Of a stretch of 64,000 nucleotides of DNA, positions 34,482 through 43,132 are shown piece by piece (position 1 is the first letter of the stretch; every line of letters starts with the position of its first letter). The stretch is from Streptomyces sp. HUAS YS2 (GTDB lineage Bacteria; Actinomycetota; Actinomycetes; Streptomycetales; Streptomycetaceae): the NCBI RefSeq assembly GCF_033343995.1, contig NZ_CP137573.1, positions 186,001-250,000 of the forward strand, given 5' to 3'. The translations under genes and the position numbers were made by a program. Below the pieces are notes generated by a model. The model was not told where the DNA came from. It was given only the letters and a program-made list of their open reading frames with translations, and did not search any database.

Positions 34482-35255
34482 TCACTTCAGGTGCCGGGCG
34501 AAGAAACGGGCCCCGGTTTCGAGCTCGAACTGAGGGACGCCGGTGTGCCCGCCGAGATTGGCGTGCAGGGTCTTCTCCTTGGAGCCGAAGGCGTCGAACA
34601 GGTCGAGGGACGCCTGCCGGTCGTCGCCTTCGTCGTCCCATTGCAGCAGGACATGCAGCGGAATGGTGACGCGGCTGGCCTCCTCGTACATCGCCGCGGG
34701 CACGAGGCTCCCGGCGAAGAACCCGGCGGCCACGATGCGCGGCTCGACCACCGCGAGCCGGACGCCGATGGAGATCACTCCCCCCTCGTACCCGACCGGG
34801 CCGCCGATCTCCGGCAGCGACAGGAGGGCGTCCAGAGCGGCCTGCCATTCCGGGACCGACCTTTCGACGAGCGGGAGGATGAGGGCGTCGATGAGCTCGT
34901 CGCCGACCGGCGCGCCGGTCTCCATCACCCGACGCAGGTCGGCGCGGGCCTGCTCGACGGCGTCCCATCGGGGTCGGTCACCGGCCCCCGGGAGCTCGAT
35001 GGTGGCCGCGGCGAAGCCGTACTTCGCCGCGTAGTACCGGGCCCGCCCCGCCAGCCGGGGGTACATCTTGCGCAGACCGAGGGGCGGAGGGCTGATCAAA
35101 ATCAGCGGCACCGGTCCGGACGCAGACGTGGACGTCGATGCCGATGCGGACGCCGGTACGGATGTGGGCGTCCACAGGATGCCGGGGATCTCACCGAGGG
35201 TGAATTCGCGCTCGAGGACTCCGTCGTCGAGACGCTGCTCAGAAGTGAAGTTCAT
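34482..35255 (-). CDS. Alpha/beta hydrolase
   Basis: A 257-residue alpha/beta hydrolase. The oxyanion region is PLILISPPPLGLRKM. The nucleophile elbow appears as GVISIGVRL (Ser). The acid is in LLQWDDEGDDRQ and the base His in NLGGHTGVPQFE. An Ala/Ser/Thr-rich run (residues ~34-52, TSVPASASASTSTSASGPVP) is unusual inside the N-terminal part and probably a flexible insertion. AAAGG lies 12 bases before ATG 35255. The substrate is not predictable. Confidence 0.78.
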   Translation of the reverse strand: MNFTSEQRLDDGVLEREFTLGEIPGILWTPTSVPASASASTSTSASGPVPLILISPPPLGLRKMYPRLAGRARYYAAKYGFAAATIELPGAGDRPRWDAVEQARADLRRVMETGAPVGDELIDALILPLVERSVPEWQAALDALLSLPEIGGPVGYEGGVISIGVRLAVVEPRIVAAGFFAGSLVPAAMYEEASRVTIPLHVLLQWDDEGDDRQASLDLFDAFGSKEKTLHANLGGHTGVPQFELETGARFFARHLK

Positions 35256-35507
35256 GGTCGTGCCTTTCGGGAGTGCCATGGACGGCGCTCCCGGACGACC
35301 TATCGCCCGACCGTGACCCCGGAGGGGAGCACCCATGTCGAAACTGTTTTCACGGGTACCACCTCCTCGTTCTCTCGCACGGCCTCCGCGAAAGTAGCAG
35401 CGGCCGACGCGGTCCGCCAACGGGTTTTCGCGGCGACTCCGGGGGCCAACCCCGAGGGGCAGCTGAAAATCCTCGACCAGGCCGTCCTGCCCTCGGATCA
35501 TGAACGG

Positions 35508-36008
35508 ATGAACACGGCCGAATCAGCAGCAGCTCGCACGCTGCAGGACCATGCCGCCCTCTGGAGCATGAGCGAGATCCGTGCCCACGAGGTCGTAGGC
35601 ACCGCCTGTGACGCGCTCGTCGCCGGACTCGACAGCCCGGCGCTGCGCATCCTCGCCGCCTGTACGCGGGCGGAGGCGGATCACGACGTACCCGACCTCC
35701 TCCCTCCGGCACTCGACGAACTGGGGCTCACCTTCTACCCGGTCGGCAGCATTGCCGGACAGGAAGCCGCCGTGCGGGCGCTTGCCGCCCGAATGCTGGC
35801 CGGCGAGCTGACGCCGCGCGAGCTGACCTTCTGGATCCACCAGCGCTTCGGGCACAGCGTGCCTTTCGTCGAACAACTCGCCGCGTTGGACGACGAGTAC
35901 GACATCCTCGAATACGGCGACAGGACACTGGCCCAGGTCGACGCCGAAGTCACCGCCGAGGCTCGTCGGCTCGTGGAGCATCCTCGTGCGCTACCCGGAG
36001 GCGCGTAG
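35508..36008 (+). CDS. Uncharacterised helical protein
   Basis: A 166-residue acidic protein, mostly alpha-helical. A conserved-looking EVVGTACDALVAGLDSPALR helix is followed by LTPRELTFWIHQRFGH and a C-terminal AEARRLVEHPRALP. This type is frequent in Streptomyces genomes without known function, often near contact-dependent or immunity-type genes, which cannot be claimed here. The ribosome site is weak, so the start at 35508 is uncertain. Confidence 0.65.
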   Translation: MNTAESAAARTLQDHAALWSMSEIRAHEVVGTACDALVAGLDSPALRILAACTRAEADHDVPDLLPPALDELGLTFYPVGSIAGQEAAVRALAARMLAGELTPRELTFWIHQRFGHSVPFVEQLAALDDEYDILEYGDRTLAQVDAEVTAEARRLVEHPRALPGGA

Positions 36009-36107
36009 TCCCGGGGCCCGGCGGCGTCGGTCGCCGACGCCATGTGCCCGGAGGTCCGATCCGAAGTCGCGTACACAGCCATTGATGACGCTCCTCCAGC
36101 CCCTCTC

Positions 36108-37031
36108 TCAGACCTCTCGAAAGATCACAGCTGCGCCGAGGGTCGCATCGGCCGGAACGAAGAGCTCCCCTCGGGCCGTTTCGCGCACGGGCAGCCCGTT
36201 CTCCGAAAGCAGCGCACGCACACGGGCAATGTCGGGGACGGCCACTGTGAAGGCGACGAGCGCCGGGGCTGCGCGCGGATCCTCGCCCGGCAGCAGGCCC
36301 GGGAGGTCGGCCTCGGTCAGGAGTGTCACCGGGCCCTCTGCGGAGATCGGCCGGCCAAGGTACCGCTCGTACCGCTGGCGGAACAGGGGGAGTTGTCCGT
36401 CAGGTACGCACAGGACCGCCTCTACGAGGTCCCGTGCACCGTTGGGGTGGTCGAGGTGACGGGCGTGCTGGAATTCCGGATCCAAGTCGGCAACGACACC
36501 GACCCGACCTTCCGGCGCACCGTCGATCTCCAGGTAGCGAACGGGCTCCGTGCGCACACCGTCGGGGGTCTCGACCGGTCGGCCGACGGTGTTCACGCCA
36601 CCGTGTCCGACACCCGCAGCGCTGAGCCGGTTCCCTGTGCCGTCAACGTCCGGTGAGGAGAACATGAGGATGTGGAGGCCTTCGAAGCGATCGCGCCATC
36701 CGCCGAGTTGGGCGCTGGCCGTCTCGATCCGCGACTGGACCAGGGGGAGCTTCTCCGGAGGTGCCTGGAGCGGAACGATCCTTGCGTCCGGGGGCAGGCC
36801 GGCCATGGTCCCGGGCTGCACCGGAGTCACCAACTCGACGAAGCTCCGCGAGAGTTCGGCGTGGGTGTTCGCGGCTCCGAAGGGCTCCGGCGCGGCACCT
36901 TCACGGGGTGCCAGCGCCGGCACACTGGGCGGCGGAACGTGAAATCCGAGCCGCCGGTAGAGCGTCATGGCCTGTGTCATGTCACTGACCACGTGGCCGA
37001 CGTGATGTAAGCGTGCGATGTCGTGAGGCAT
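36108..37031 (-). CDS. VOC-family (glyoxalase-like) protein
   Basis: A 307-residue protein beginning IARLHHVGHVVSDMTQAMTL, the usual start of VOC proteins that bind a metal through the first His. A second half begins near residue 220 (APALVAFTVAVPDIARVRAL) and ends ATLGAAVIFREV. It resembles the Glyoxalase_3-like group. GGTGAG precedes ATG 37031. The substrate is unknown and it stands alone in its orientation. Confidence 0.75.
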   Translation of the reverse strand: MPHDIARLHHVGHVVSDMTQAMTLYRRLGFHVPPPSVPALAPREGAAPEPFGAANTHAELSRSFVELVTPVQPGTMAGLPPDARIVPLQAPPEKLPLVQSRIETASAQLGGWRDRFEGLHILMFSSPDVDGTGNRLSAAGVGHGGVNTVGRPVETPDGVRTEPVRYLEIDGAPEGRVGVVADLDPEFQHARHLDHPNGARDLVEAVLCVPDGQLPLFRQRYERYLGRPISAEGPVTLLTEADLPGLLPGEDPRAAPALVAFTVAVPDIARVRALLSENGLPVRETARGELFVPADATLGAAVIFREV

Positions 37032-37133
37032 GAACTCACCGTAGACCCATGCCGCGCCCCTGCAGATCGGCTGATGGGGAGTCACGATGCCGGGCCCGGC
37101 GAACAGGGCGCCGGGGGCGGGACGCTGCCGCGC

Positions 37134-37748
37134 TCAGCCGCGGCGGACCCGCCAGAGCCACGCTGCCGCGCCGGACATCAGGGCGAGCATCGCCAGGTTG
37201 GCCAGGAGGGCCGGGGAGCCTGCCTCCGGGCCACCGGTGGACAGGTTCCAGGTGGCGATGATGACACTCGGCAGGACGGCGGCGAGCAGGACGCCGGTGG
37301 TCTTCTGGACGGCGGTCCAGTGCACCGAGGTGCACACGAGTACCGCGCCGATGACACGGAACAGGACGCCGAAGAGCTGACCGGGGGCGGCGGTGAAGAC
37401 CATCATGAAGGGCATCGAGAGCGTGAGCATCAAGAGCGGGACCAGCGGGTGCACCTTGCCGCGCCGCACAGGCGCCCCGGCACCGCCCCGAGCCTGAGCC
37501 CCGGCGGCCCCGGCTGCTACCTCTCCCGTCCCTCCCGCCTCGGACAGCGCCGTCGCCGCGATGGTACGGGGATCCCCCAACTCCGCCAGGACCTCGCCGA
37601 TCGAGGCGTCGGGGCGTTCGGCGCACGACACCTCGATGTGCTCGGTGAGGTCGGCGAGAAGTTCCCCGCGACGGTCCGCGGGGAGCGCGGAGGCCTCGCG
37701 CTCGACGGCGGAGAGGTAGTCGCTGACGAGATCGGCAGAGGTCTTCAT
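37134..37748 (-). CDS. HAAS-domain membrane protein, PadR partner
   Basis: A 204-residue protein. The N-terminal ~80 residues (VSDYLSAVEREASALPADRR, LLADLTEHIEVSC, VLAELGDPRTIAATAL) form a HAAS/DUF1700-type alpha-helical domain. Four hydrophobic helices fill residues ~100-200. HAAS proteins are typically encoded beside PadR regulators and tether or antagonise them at the membrane. Its ATG overlaps the PadR stop by 4 bp, so the two are co-translated. Confidence 0.82.
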   Translation of the reverse strand: MKTSADLVSDYLSAVEREASALPADRRGELLADLTEHIEVSCAERPDASIGEVLAELGDPRTIAATALSEAGGTGEVAAGAAGAQARGGAGAPVRRGKVHPLVPLLMLTLSMPFMMVFTAAPGQLFGVLFRVIGAVLVCTSVHWTAVQKTTGVLLAAVLPSVIIATWNLSTGGPEAGSPALLANLAMLALMSGAAAWLWRVRRG

Positions 37749-38119
37749 GCGTGGTCTCCGGTGAAGGGGTGCGGGGTGGTCAGGAAGGTGTCGACGGCAT
37801 CGCGGAAGCCGGGCCAGACGCGGGTGAACTCGTCGAGCGCGGCGCGGCCGCTGTCGGTGAGCGCGTAGTAGCGACGGGGTGGTCCGGAGGCGGACTCCTG
37901 CCAGGTCGTGGTGACAAGGTCGTCGCGGCGGAGCCGGGACAGCAGCGGGTAGACCGTGCCTTGGCTGGTGGCCAGAGCACCGGATTCCTCCAGGGCATGG
38001 AGGAGTTCCACGCCGTAGCGGGGTCGGTCCCGCATCAGGGCGAGTACGCAGTACTCCAGGACGCCCTTGCGCAGCTGGGCGGCCGCCCGGGCCTGCTTGG
38101 TCGAATCACCTGGTTCCAT
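37745..38119 (-). CDS. PadR-family transcriptional regulator
   Basis: A 124-residue PadR regulator. The winged-helix body is LRKGVLEYCVLALMRDRPRY, GVELLHALEESGALATSQGT, VYPLLSRLRRDDLVTTTWQE, with the wing SGPPRRYYALTDSGRAAL. PadR proteins repress efflux or stress genes and respond to small molecules. The co-transcribed HAAS membrane protein is the probable partner and target. ATG 38119 overlaps a short inverted element (ATACCTGGTG region) that could be its own operator. Confidence 0.88.
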   Translation of the reverse strand: MEPGDSTKQARAAAQLRKGVLEYCVLALMRDRPRYGVELLHALEESGALATSQGTVYPLLSRLRRDDLVTTTWQESASGPPRRYYALTDSGRAALDEFTRVWPGFRDAVDTFLTTPHPFTGDHA

Positions 38120-38469
38120 GCGCTGCAAGATACCTGGTGGCACAAGTGGGCGGGAACGAAGGGTGCGGATGCCCGTGATCCATCGGTCCGCCGGCCCGGC
38201 GTGGCCGGCCTCTGCCAGGCCACCGCCAACGACGGCAGGGCCTGAACGCCTCCCGAGCGAAGGCCGCCGTCCGCAACCACCGACGAGCGGCTGCACCCGG
38301 GGCGCAGTGAGCCCTCACGACTGCCACGCACGCGCCCAGGGAACGCTAGCTGAGCGTCACCAGCCCCTCGAGCCGGCCAAGGGACGTACCCCTGGGCGCC
38401 GTTCTGACCTCACCTTTTCGTTGGCCTGGACTATTGCGGAGGGTGATCGGTTCGGGAAAGATCCCCGCC
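38120..38469. other. 350-bp gap between PadR and DUF4034 genes
   Basis: No frame with convincing codon use or motif is present. It should hold the divergent promoters of the PadR operon and the DUF4034 gene; no clear -35/-10 pair or terminator was found. Confidence 0.45.
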
Positions 38470-39576
38470 GTGACCGTGATCCCCGTCCTTGCGATCGGCG
38501 CGCTCCTCCTCGCGCTCCACCACTTCGTCATCCGCCGTACCGCCGACTGGGTCGGGAAGCACTTCGTGGCGCCCGACTACGACCTTCCGCCCCGCGCCCA
38601 GCTCGACTCGCGGCACGCCGGCCCGCCCCCGCCGGCACACCGGACGGAGGAGCGACAGACCGTGGCCGACGCCGCATGGGCAGGTGACTGGAAGCCCGCC
38701 GAGCGGTACGTCCAGGCCGCGGGCGAGGACTGGGACGAGCGTTGGTCCCGGCTGGAGCTCCTGCAGCACGTGGCCGGGGAGGACGACGCCTGGCTCGAGG
38801 CCTGGCGCGCCGCCGAGCCCGGGAACTGCGACGCGGCCACCCTTCACGCGAGCATCATGGTCCACCAGGCCTGGGAGATCCGGGGCAGCGGGTACGCCCA
38901 CGAGGTCATGACGTCGGACATGAACCGCTTCCGCGCCATGCTCCCGGCCGCGATCGAGGAGGCGCGACAGGCCGCGCTGCTCGACCCCGCGAACCCAGGC
39001 CCCTGGGTCGTCATGATCACGGCAGCGCGCGGAGCTCAGTACCGCCGCGCGCAGTTCAAGCCACTCTGGGAAGGGCTCGTCGCCCGAGCGCCCCACCACT
39101 ACGAGGGCCACTGGCAGGCCCTCCAGTACTGGTGTGCCAAGTGGTTCGGCAGCGACCGGCGGATGATGCGGTTCGCCCGGCAGGCGGTCCGCAAGGCCCC
39201 GCCCGGCAGCCCCCTCGCCGGGATCTACCTGCACGCGCTGGACGAGCTCATCTATCGGCCCGCCACCTTTGCGCAGCCCGTCACGCCCCTGATGAGGCGC
39301 CTGCTGAAGCGGGTCGCCGCCTCGTTCGAACAGGTCGCACCCGACGACGAGCGCCTGCCGGCCCTGCGCCACCTCCTTGCGCACTACATGGTCCGATCGA
39401 TGATGTACGCCCGCGCCCTCGAGCAGTTCCGCCTCATCGGACCGTGGTGCGGCGCCCAGTGCTGGCGCAAGAGCGGGAACCCGGTCGTAGCCTTCGAGAC
39501 GGCCCGCGGCACGGCCGCGAAGCTGTCCCGAACCCGACCGACTCCGGCGCCGAAGATCTACGGCATAGGGCGCTGA
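38470..39576 (+). CDS. DUF4034 domain-containing membrane-anchored protein
   Basis: A 368-residue protein with an N-terminal membrane anchor (VIPVLAIGALLLALHHFVI). Then comes a TPR-like helical domain matching DUF4034 from memory: VADAAWAGDWKPAERYVQAA, DWDERWSRLELLQHVAG, HASIMVHQAWEIRGSGYAHE, HHYEGHWQALQYWCAKWFGS. A Trp-rich helical repeat suggests protein binding. GTG 38470 is used; a TTG at 38434 would add 12 residues ahead of the anchor. Function is unknown. Confidence 0.72.
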   Translation: MTVIPVLAIGALLLALHHFVIRRTADWVGKHFVAPDYDLPPRAQLDSRHAGPPPPAHRTEERQTVADAAWAGDWKPAERYVQAAGEDWDERWSRLELLQHVAGEDDAWLEAWRAAEPGNCDAATLHASIMVHQAWEIRGSGYAHEVMTSDMNRFRAMLPAAIEEARQAALLDPANPGPWVVMITAARGAQYRRAQFKPLWEGLVARAPHHYEGHWQALQYWCAKWFGSDRRMMRFARQAVRKAPPGSPLAGIYLHALDELIYRPATFAQPVTPLMRRLLKRVAASFEQVAPDDERLPALRHLLAHYMVRSMMYARALEQFRLIGPWCGAQCWRKSGNPVVAFETARGTAAKLSRTRPTPAPKIYGIGR

Positions 39577-39612
39577 CCGGGCCCGCTGGTGCTGTGACCG
39601 CAAACGTTCGTG

Positions 39613-40446
39613 TCACAGCGAGTCAGATGACACCTGTCGTCGCGAGAGGCTCAGTTTGCGCTGCACTCGGTCGATGTCCGTGACGACGACGGTCACCTCG
39701 TCACCCGCCTCCACGGCATCCTCCGGAGTCGCCACGGGCGTCGAGGTGAGTTCGGCGAGATGGACGAGTCCCTCAACGCCGTCGGCGACCTGCACGAAAA
39801 CGCCGAACGGGACCAGCTTGGTGACCTGCCCCTGTACCGTCTGCCCGATCGCAACTCTGTCGGCGAAGGCCTGGAAGGGGTCCGGCTGAGTCCCTTTCAG
39901 GGACAGTCTGGCCTCTCCGTGCCATGTGTCGAACTGAAGGAACTCGCACGAGACGCGCTGCCCGACCTGAACGACGTCCGAAAGCGCTTCGACGCGTCGC
40001 CACGACAGTTCGGGAATCGTGATGAACCCGACGCCGGGGAACACAGGATGGTCGGGACCGTCGTCCAGTCCCACGAACACCCCGAACCGTTCGATGGCCG
40101 CGATCGTGCCGGACAGTATCTCGCCGCGGTGACGTGATTTCAGGAACGCCCAGAGTTCCGGATTCTCGGTGGCGGTCATGGCCAGCCGGGCGTGGTGCGT
40201 GTCCAGATCGATCGCGGTCACCTCTGCGGTGATCCGTTGGCCGACCTTCACGGCCAGGTGCGGATCCCCTCTCCAGGAAATGTCCAAAGGCCAGACGATC
40301 CCCAGTGGACGCGCGGAGAATCCGTCCAGGGTGACCGTCACCCCCTGACGCCCCGTGATCTCTGCGACCGTCCCCCCGCAGATGTCGCCAACGCGGATTC
40401 CTGCCAGGAACTCCCGAGATTCGTGATCGCCCAATGCTGCCCCCAT
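39613..40446 (-). CDS. Triple S1-domain RNA-binding protein
   Basis: A 277-residue protein with three S1 OB-folds: ~20-95 (CGGTVAEITGRQGVTVTLDG), ~105-190 (SGTIAAIERFGVFVGLDDGP) and ~200-272 (QGQVTKLVPFGVFVQVADGV). Each ends in an ARLAM, ARLSLK or RKLSLS type strand. It is a non-ribosomal S1-like factor, perhaps acting in translation or RNA decay. The second domain has an extra loop (PDHPVFPGVGFITIPEL). GGACGG precedes ATG 40446. Confidence 0.85.
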   Translation of the reverse strand: MGAALGDHESREFLAGIRVGDICGGTVAEITGRQGVTVTLDGFSARPLGIVWPLDISWRGDPHLAVKVGQRITAEVTAIDLDTHHARLAMTATENPELWAFLKSRHRGEILSGTIAAIERFGVFVGLDDGPDHPVFPGVGFITIPELSWRRVEALSDVVQVGQRVSCEFLQFDTWHGEARLSLKGTQPDPFQAFADRVAIGQTVQGQVTKLVPFGVFVQVADGVEGLVHLAELTSTPVATPEDAVEAGDEVTVVVTDIDRVQRKLSLSRRQVSSDSL

Positions 40447-40620
40447 GCCGTCCAGCCTCTCATGGGGAGACCCGCGTGGCTCGGCGTTGGCTCTGCCAGT
40501 TGCAGCGCGCAAGCGAGTCCGCCTCGGGCCCATGTCCCATGTCGGTGGGCCCCGGCCCAAGCGGACCTTCGATAGCATCACGCAGCGGCGTTGCGCTGCA
40601 TCTGACCAGGTGGGGGCGCT

Positions 40621-41088
40621 GTGAGCGACGATGTCCTGTCCGTCATCCCGACCGACCCGGAGTGGCAGCCCGACCGCGATGCCGCGCATCGTGCGGCATC
40701 GCTGGTCGAAAAGCTGGCTCCCGGTGTTCCCGACGGAGTCGACGTGGAGATCGACGTGACGTGGAACGACGCGGTGACCGCCGTGGACTGCGGGGGCAAC
40801 CTGGGGAGAATCGGCTGTCCCCTGTGCCGGGCGTCGATCGATACGCAGTGGTGGGGAGACCTGCTCGAAGCCCACTGCGACGACGGCTTCGCCACCCTTG
40901 CGATCGAGACTCCGTGTTGCCGGGAACGAACCACCCTGGACGCGCTGAACTACGACTGGCCCTGTGGCTTCGCCCGGTTCGAGATCGCCGTCTGGAACCC
41001 GGAACGTACCTGGTTCACCGATGCCGAGCTGAGCGCGGTGGCAGCCGCCCTCGGGCATCCCGTGAAGCAGATCCGGGCCCACATCTGA
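40621..41088 (+). CDS. Uncharacterised Cys-containing protein
   Basis: A 155-residue protein seen in many Streptomyces, with no assigned function. It has a likely metal-binding set (GCPLCRAS, a His in LEAHCDD and TPCCRERT), then an aromatic-rich C-terminal half (YDWPCGFARFEIAVWNPERT). An N-terminal IPTDPEWQPDRDAAHRAASL helix precedes these. GTG 40621 follows a G-rich tract. Divergent from the S1 gene, with 174 bp between. Confidence 0.65.
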   Translation: MSDDVLSVIPTDPEWQPDRDAAHRAASLVEKLAPGVPDGVDVEIDVTWNDAVTAVDCGGNLGRIGCPLCRASIDTQWWGDLLEAHCDDGFATLAIETPCCRERTTLDALNYDWPCGFARFEIAVWNPERTWFTDAELSAVAAALGHPVKQIRAHI

Positions 41089-41206
41089 GCTTCGGTCGGT
41101 CGGCTGCTGCCCGCCCCGCACTCGCGCGAGCGGCTGCCAATCGCCCCGGCCGGGCCCGCCCGGCCGCCGGCGCCACCCGCGGGGCGGAGCCGGCGGCGCC
41201 CGGAGA

Positions 41207-41983
41207 TCAAGCCGCCTGGGCGGTCGGCATGATCGTGACCTGCTGGAGGTTGGCCCTCGGCGGAAGGGACGCGACGAAGGCCACCGTCTGCGCGATGTCC
41301 TCCGGCGTGAGCCACTCCATCGTCTCCTTGGAGCCTTCCAGCCATGCGAGCGCGCCCTCGTCGGTGACGTGGCTCTGCAGCTCCGTACCGACGATGCCGG
41401 GTTCGATCGCCGAGACGCGGACGTTCTTCGCGCCCAGCTCGGCCCGCAGGTGCCGGGAGAGGTGGGTGACGTACGCCTTCGTGGCGGAGTAGACCGCGAA
41501 GTTGGGGAAGATGTTCTGCGCGGCGATCGACGAGGTGTTGATCAGGTCGGCCACTCCGCGTTCCGCGGCGGCCTCGACGAGCTGCGGGGTGAAAGCGCCG
41601 ATGACGTTCATCAGGCCGGAGACGTTGAGGTCGATCTGGTGCTGCCACTGGCCGGTGGCCAGCTCCTCGACGGGGGCCGGCAGCATGACGCCCGCGTTGT
41701 TGAACAGCAGGTCGGCGCCGCCGAATCGGGACGTGACCCGGTCGGCCGCGGCCCGTACCGCCTCCGCGTCGGTCACGTCGACCGCGAGGGCGAGAGCCTG
41801 TCCGCCGTTCTTCTCGATCCGGGCGACCAACTGGTCCAGCCGGTCCGCACGCCGCGCCAGGACGACGACTTCGGCGCCCAGCTCGGCCAGGTGCTCGGCC
41901 GATGCCTCTCCGATACCGCTCGAAGCGCCGGTGATGACCGCGACGCGGCCGGAGAGGGGACGAGCAGAGGTCTGCGTGGTCAT
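41207..41983 (-). CDS. Short-chain dehydrogenase/reductase
   Basis: A 258-residue classical SDR. The cofactor loop is VAVITGASSGIGEASAEHLA, the NNAG motif is LLFNNAGVMLP, and the catalytic set is Ser in INTSSIAAQ, Tyr and Lys in VYSATKAYV. The length and sequence resemble SDRs commonly paired with MmyB-type XRE regulators. ATG 41983 is used rather than GTG 41992. It is divergent from the XRE gene at 42181, with a candidate operator between. Confidence 0.9.
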   Translation of the reverse strand: MTTQTSARPLSGRVAVITGASSGIGEASAEHLAELGAEVVVLARRADRLDQLVARIEKNGGQALALAVDVTDAEAVRAAADRVTSRFGGADLLFNNAGVMLPAPVEELATGQWQHQIDLNVSGLMNVIGAFTPQLVEAAAERGVADLINTSSIAAQNIFPNFAVYSATKAYVTHLSRHLRAELGAKNVRVSAIEPGIVGTELQSHVTDEGALAWLEGSKETMEWLTPEDIAQTVAFVASLPPRANLQQVTIMPTAQAA

Positions 41984-42105
41984 GGTGGACACCTTTCGGG
42001 GTGGTGAGGTGAGTTACGGGGTCGGGCCGTCCGGCCGTTCGCCCACATCCAGAACACCAGCCGCCGCCCTGTCGCGGGCCGCCGAGAAGTGCCCTGTCCG
42101 GGCAG

Positions 42106-42124
42106 GTACCGACGGAACTGGTAC
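42106..42124. promoter_or_regulatory. Candidate operator between SDR and XRE genes
   Basis: GTACC and GGTAC half-sites flank a 9-bp spacer in the divergent promoter. The position fits an operator for the MmyB-type regulator acting on the SDR gene. The arms are short, so this is tentative. Confidence 0.4.
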
Positions 42125-42180
42125 TGGCAGGGCCACCCTTCCCCTCACACACACCCACTCCGGTTCGTCACACTGAAGCC

Positions 42181-43071
42181 ATGGCAGACCGTGGTGGCGA
42201 GCTCGCCGATTTCCTCCGCTCACGCCGAGGCAGGATCACTCCCGAGCAGGCGGGGCTACCTGCCGACGGACGCGTTCGTCGGGTGCCCGGCCTGCGGCGC
42301 GACGAGGCCGCCCGGCTCGCGGGTGTCAGCACCGAGTACTACACCCGGCTCGAACAGGGCCGCGCGCGAAACCCCTCCCCCGAAGTCGTCGAAGCCCTCG
42401 CCAACGCCCTCCGGCTCGACCCTTCCGAACGCGAGCACCTCACCGACCTCCTCTCGCGCCCCACCGCAGCGCGCCGCGGCCCGACCAGTCCGCAACGGGT
42501 CCGCCCCGGACTGCACCTGATGCTCCATACCCTCGAGCACGTACCCGCGTTCGTGCTCGGCCGGCGCACCGACGTCCTGGCGGCCAACCGCCTCGCCCGC
42601 GAGGTCCTCACCGACTTCGACGCGCTGCCTGCGCCCAGCCGGAACCTGGCCCGCTACTACCTCCTCGACCCCGAGGCCCGCGAACGCGTCGGGGACTGGG
42701 AGCGGATCGCCGCGGAGACCGTCGCCATGCTCCGCCTCGACGCCGGCCGCAACCCGCACGACAAGCAGCTCGCCGACCTCGTCGGCGAACTCACCCTGCG
42801 TTGCCCGGAGTTCACCGCCTGGTGGAACGACCACCGCGTACTGCGGCGCACCCATGGCGAGAAGCACTATCACCACCCTCTCGTCGGCGAACTCCGCTTC
42901 TCCTACGAGTCGTTCCAGGCTCCCGGCGATACGGACCAGACGCTCTGCGTCTACAACGTCGACCCGGCCTCCCCAACTGCCCAGGCCCTCCAGCTCCTGA
43001 CCAGCTGGACGGCGCCCCCTCAGGACGCGCCGCATCGGGAGCCCAGTACGCCACCGACGGCCGCGTCCTGA
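42181..43071 (+). CDS. XRE regulator with MmyB ligand domain
   Basis: A 296-residue regulator. The N-terminal XRE HTH (LADFLRSRRGRITPEQAGLP, LRRDEAARLAGVSTEYYTRL, EQGRARNPSPEVVEALANAL) is followed by an MmyB-like domain (~100-270) containing YYLLDPEARERVGDWERIAA and FTAWWNDHRVLRRTHGEKHY. That domain binds fatty-acyl or similar ligands in relatives. It is divergent from an SDR, a frequent arrangement, and probably regulates it. Confidence 0.9.
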   Translation: MADRGGELADFLRSRRGRITPEQAGLPADGRVRRVPGLRRDEAARLAGVSTEYYTRLEQGRARNPSPEVVEALANALRLDPSEREHLTDLLSRPTAARRGPTSPQRVRPGLHLMLHTLEHVPAFVLGRRTDVLAANRLAREVLTDFDALPAPSRNLARYYLLDPEARERVGDWERIAAETVAMLRLDAGRNPHDKQLADLVGELTLRCPEFTAWWNDHRVLRRTHGEKHYHHPLVGELRFSYESFQAPGDTDQTLCVYNVDPASPTAQALQLLTSWTAPPQDAPHREPSTPPTAAS

Positions 43072-43132
43072 TCCTGACCCCGCTGTACCCGGCCGAGGGC
43101 GTCGCACACCGAGGTGAGCTGCCGGTCGGCAC

